This document shows positions 59,901 to 64,000 of a stretch of 64,000 nucleotides of DNA, piece after piece; the stretch's first letter is position 1, and each line of letters starts with the position of its first letter. A model generated the notes under the pieces. It saw nothing but the letters and a program-made list of their open reading frames with translations. It made no database searches and was not told the origin of the DNA. Position numbers and translations under genes: made by a program. This DNA comes from Monilinia fructicola (lineage: Eukaryota > Ascomycota > Leotiomycetes > Helotiales > Sclerotiniaceae), in contig VICG01000001.1 of assembly GCA_008692225.1 (NCBI GenBank), positions 1,848,501 through 1,912,500 of the forward strand, read 5' to 3'.

Positions 59901-62430
59901 AATTCCAATTATTATATGTACTAGAAGGAAAAATAACACCAACAAATTATTTTTGAGGGTAGATTTTGATCTTAAAGATAAGAAAAATCTTTTGAATAAT
60001 AATTTTATATTAATTTATTAAATATACTTATTAAAAGATTAAGAGGGTAAAAAAATTTTGGGAGAATAGTTTAATAATATTGATTTATCAATGGGATTAT
60101 TAATTGACTAAGCGTTATTCTTCTTATCAAATAATATAAAGAATAATATTGTAATAGATTTAAATAATATTAATATAAATAATTTCAATTTAATAAATAT
60201 TAATTATATAAATCAATCCAATCCTACGTTTAATATAAAAGAAGATCAATTGGAAAATATAAAAAATCTAATAAAAGTATTATTTATAACAGCTAATAAT
60301 AACTTTAAATATTATTTAAGATTATATATGATATTTTAGTATAAAATACTTAATTAAAAATACTTTTTAAACAAAGAAAAGATTACTTCATCACAATCCA
60401 ACAAATGTATTTTGTAATTAAATCAATTAATAATTGTATTATAAAAAAGATTTTTAAATATTGGTTATTGAGCTTCCGCAAATAACATTTAATTCACAAA
60501 AATATATTAATTATTCATAAACGAGAAAATTAAATTATTTGATCAATTATTAGCATATACTCTTCCAATCATTTATAAATGTGTATATTATAATTAATAA
60601 TATAATGATCATAAAAATACAAAATCATATATTAAAACAATAATTATACAAAAGATTAAATAAAGAGATATTAAAAGATTTAATAAATTTCACTTAACAT
60701 TTTGGTTTAATTAACCTAATATAAAGAGATCGGAAATTAAAAGGGATTTTATAATAATCCATAATATAATAATTATTACAATTTCAAATAAATCTAATGC
60801 TCTTTAAATTACTAAAAAGCAATCAATTATCAAATTAATTTATTGCTTAAACACTCCTCCACCACCTAAGAATTAAAATTAATTAAAAGAATACTTCTTT
60901 AAAAAAGAATTTAAGCAAAATTATAAAAAAAGATTAATAATCTTTAAAAAAGAAATATATGAAAAGTAATAAATTTGGATTAAGCAATAATACATTTAAT
61001 CCTTTTTAATAAATATTCAATTATAAAAAAATAATAAACAGGGATTTATAAATAAATGAAAATCAAGATTAATAATATATAATAATCTTTAAAAGAAGCT
61101 ACAATCAAAACTACTTATACTACTATTTTTATTTTTCGCTTTTTTCAAATAATTATAATAATAATTACAAAATACAATTTTGAAATTAAATAGTATAATA
61201 TAATTAACGCTTTTGTTAATGTAATCCATAATCCTAATAAAATACTGGTATATTATCAATTATCGGATAAATATAAGATTCTTAAAAAGATTATAATTCT
61301 AAATTATACGCTTTACAGATTAAAAGATTCATCTATAATATAATTCAAAAAGCTTACATTCACATTTGTATATTTAAAATTAAAGATTTATAAAAAAAAG
61401 TCTTATATATACTTCAATAAAAATCGTAAATTTATAATATTGTTTTTCGTAAATAATATTCAAATTATATACCATAAAAAGCATGAACAAAACGTTTAAG
61501 AATTTGTTAAATAGCTTAAAAAAAGCATATAAGCTTTAAGAGTTAAATGATACAAAATAGTTTTTGGGTATTCGTATATTTAAAGATCGATCTCAAAATA
61601 AGCTCCTACTCGTTTATAATACATATATTAAAAAAATCACTAAAAAGTTTAATTTAACTAATGGAAATATATATACTCCTCTTCCAATTATAATATTTAA
61701 AAAAAATAAAAAAAATGCTTTTATAACATTTAAGAAAAGTATATTAAAAGAAAATCGGATTAATCCTATATACTGTAATAATAGTTTAAGTAAATATTGC
61801 TTTTATAGCTTTTTAGCTTAATTACTATCTAACTAACCTTTCTCAAGATTATATAAATACAACAAATCATTGTATTTGATATTTTATAAAATACAAGATT
61901 CCTAAAAATAAAGTACTTTATAAAGTATATTTTACAATTTTTAATATTCTCCAATGTATTATTTGCAAATAATCCTGAAACACAAAGATTATCCCAAGGG
62001 TATATAATATCACTTTTCAAAAGCTTTATTGTATAAAAAGCAATATAATAAAATACTATAACCACTTTTATTATTAAAATAAAGCTCTTTGAAATAGAAT
62101 AATTCTCAAAAAAGATTATAACCATTCTTAGATTTTTAAAAAAAATGAATCTTATAATTAAAAAGTCTACCACCGTATATTATGATAACATTTAAACGAT
62201 TCGTTTAATAGTTGGTAAGAATAAAAGAATCTCTACTAAGCTCAAACACGTTGATATACAGAATATATAATTAAGGCAAAAGTATTTAAAAAATAGTTTT
62301 GTTATATTATATCTATTAACAAATTAAATGTTTACTAATGAAATTAACTAAAAATCTCATTTATTAGAAAATTTAAGCATTTCAGAATTATTATTTAATC
62401 TACAAAATACTTAATCCAGGATTAAACAAA
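56940..62430 (+). mobile_element. RIP-degraded Ty1/copia LTR retrotransposon
   Basis: Fragments of a copia polyprotein lie in order on the plus strand, full of stops. A gag-like piece with DGWAE and IEGIWDEINPDT is at about 56980-57060. The segment between protease and integrase (LLNIIFVLGFYINIV, then IIKKNTIFAQLIKKDNFLFL) is at about 58465-58640. Reverse transcriptase remains are at about 61390-61830, with FFVNNIQIIY where copia enzymes have YVDD, followed by FLGIRIFKDRSQNKLLLV. RNase H remains, with KLKHVDIQN and LRQK, are at about 62230-62300. The change from Asp to Asn codons (GAT to AAT) is a G-to-A change, as expected of RIP. No active open frame is left and the 3' LTR is not seen. Confidence 0.85.
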
Positions 62431-64000
62431 ATTAAAAGATTAATTATATAAATTCTCTTTAAAAGCTTTATATATTATACATTTCAAAATACAATATCAT
62501 AATAATTAAAAATTATTGTATAATTTAAAAGCTATTTACTTTTTTCAAGGGCTTTTAAACTTTACTTTTATTTTATAAGATTCTTTAATTTTTTTTAATA
62601 ATTTTGCCTTTTTTTCCTTTTTTTTTTTCTTAATAATCTTTTTTTTATTTAGTTTAGTTTATATATAAGTTATATTTGATTTTTATCCTTTTCCAATCTT
62701 GCAATCTTCTATAGTTTTGCAATTTTAAGATTAAAATCTACTAATTTATTATTAGAATCCAAAAACAAAATAATCTTCCTTTTAGGAGAAGGTATTTTTT
62801 ACAATAAAACGTTTTTTATAAATAATAAGAGAAAATTAAAACTCTGGAAGCTTTATATTACAAAAATTAAAGAATCTATAATAATAAAAGCATTATAATA
62901 AACAGGGTAAGAAGTAAAACTTTAAAAAAAACAGAATTTAGAACTTTTAAGAAGGGTGAAGATATAGAACTTTGTATAATAGGAATTGTAAATAATTAAC
63001 AAAAAGGATTCTATAATAATAGAATCAAGAAAACTTAGGTAAAAAGCATCAATATAAAATATTTATGAAGAGCTTTTTTGTAAATAACAATATTATTCAA
63101 TTTAATTATTTTATAATTCTTTAAATGTTTTTAAATAAATTCTTTCAATTATTTGGGGTATTAATTTACAGTTGAACAAAAAAATACTAAAAAAAGCATT
63201 GTATAATTCTAAAGATTAAAAAGAGTAAAAGGATCATATATAAAGGCAAGCAATTTTTTATGTAATATTCCCTGTACTTTCTCCTAATTCGTTAATATTA
63301 TTTTTTTATATTATAATATAATTTTATTTGCTTTTATGATTAATATATATTAGTTTAATATTATTTCAATTAAAGGGATAAAAATTTATTTGTAAAGGAA
63401 TAGTTTTATTTTAATTCCTTAAATTATATAAACGATTAATAACTTTATATAAATTAAAAAACAATCGTAATATAAGGATAACTCTTATAATGTATATAAT
63501 AATTTCCTATAATATTAATATTATTAATATATTCGTTATTATTATTCCTCAAACAAAGTAATTTAATATAACGAAAATAAGGGTACTTTTAATAAATATT
63601 AGAAATAGAAACAAAAATAACAAAAATAATATGATTATGAAGCAATTTTTAATTTAGGTAATCTTTTAATTTTTATAATAGATGTTTTTGTATTTTTATT
63701 ATTATCTATATCTATAATTTTATAGATATATAATGGGGGAGTAATTTATAACAAAAGCAATTAATTAACTATATTTTTGTATTTTTAAAAAGCAATTTAC
63801 ATTTTGTTGAGTATTTTCAGAATTATAACTTCGAGTTTTTGCTAAAGGACTCCAAATTGTTTTTTCTACTGTTGGAAAACAGTAGTGGATTCCATATTTT
63901 TGGGAAAATACTTAAAAAGAGGTTAAGAATCAATAAAATGCTTTTTAAATAAACAATTAGAATATGTTTATAACAAAAGATTTTGTAATTATAAGATTAT
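62431..64000. other. AT-rich DNA beyond the copia coding remains
   Basis: No coding family is recognised. A G-rich AATGGGGGAG at about 63733-63742 looks like a retrotransposon polypurine tract. A hairpin with arms CTACTGTT and AACAGTAG lies at 63866-63885, next to TGTTGG. These may belong to the 3' end of the same element or to a second, nested one. The window ends inside this block. Confidence 0.4.

Larger units (their letters stand above)
55974..64000. other. RIP-like AT-rich isochore
   Basis: About 8 kb of DNA in which G and C are rare and TA, AAT and TTA dominate, with stops in all frames. This is what repeat-induced point mutation (C to T changes in repeats) leaves in filamentous ascomycetes. 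It contains a recognisable copia element, tandem repeats and telomere-like sequence, listed separately. No functional gene is seen. Confidence 0.9.

Overview
The window looks like nuclear DNA of a filamentous ascomycete, most likely a leotiomycete (Helotiales, perhaps Sclerotiniaceae-like). The reasons are short GT-AG introns of roughly 45-185 bases with CTAAC-type branch points, the protein families present, abundant CCTACCTA/TAGGTAGG and TACTCCGTA low-complexity DNA, and a very AT-rich retrotransposon block of the kind left by repeat-induced point mutation (RIP). The taxonomic placement is inference from protein resemblance.

Bases 1-1766 carry a (TTA)n array of about 560 bases and a pyrimidine-rich leader. 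Bases 1767-18489 are ordinary gene space: eIF4E (+), a malonyl-CoA synthetase-like enzyme (-), a mitochondrial BolA protein (+), an FSH1-type serine hydrolase (-), the GPI mannosyltransferase PIG-M/Gpi14 (-), translin-associated factor X (+), a DUF4470 protein (+) and an SNG1/DUF3533 membrane protein (+). Bases 18490-28698 hold a decayed amidase, a small Ser-rich protein and mitochondrial aspartyl-tRNA synthetase (-). Bases 28699-34802 are a compact block of housekeeping genes: an AP180/CALM endocytic adaptor (+), TFB3/MAT1 of TFIIH (-), NudC (+) and the oligosaccharyltransferase subunit Swp1 (-). A broken Zn2Cys6 regulator follows at 35686-36871. About 13.5 kb with no recognisable intact gene, rich in micro- and minisatellites, then leads to one large disordered protein of about 1167 residues (50457-54145). 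A 49-base near-perfect palindrome at 55925 marks a sharp switch to DNA with extreme AT content. That DNA contains telomere-like CCCTAA repeats and a RIP-degraded Ty1/copia element running to the end of the window.

The most notable result is technical and biological at once. Seven conserved genes contain single-base reading-frame breaks, nearly all in short homopolymers. In every one, exon arithmetic closes exactly once each break is allowed for. Several of these genes are expected to be essential, so most of the breaks are probably base-calling or assembly errors rather than mutations. The amidase, the Zn2Cys6 regulator and the copia element are different: they have many stops and lost residues and are real relics. 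I found no clearly new multi-gene system. The strongest structural puzzle is the palindrome, interstitial telomere-like repeats and RIP block at 55.9-56.9 kb.
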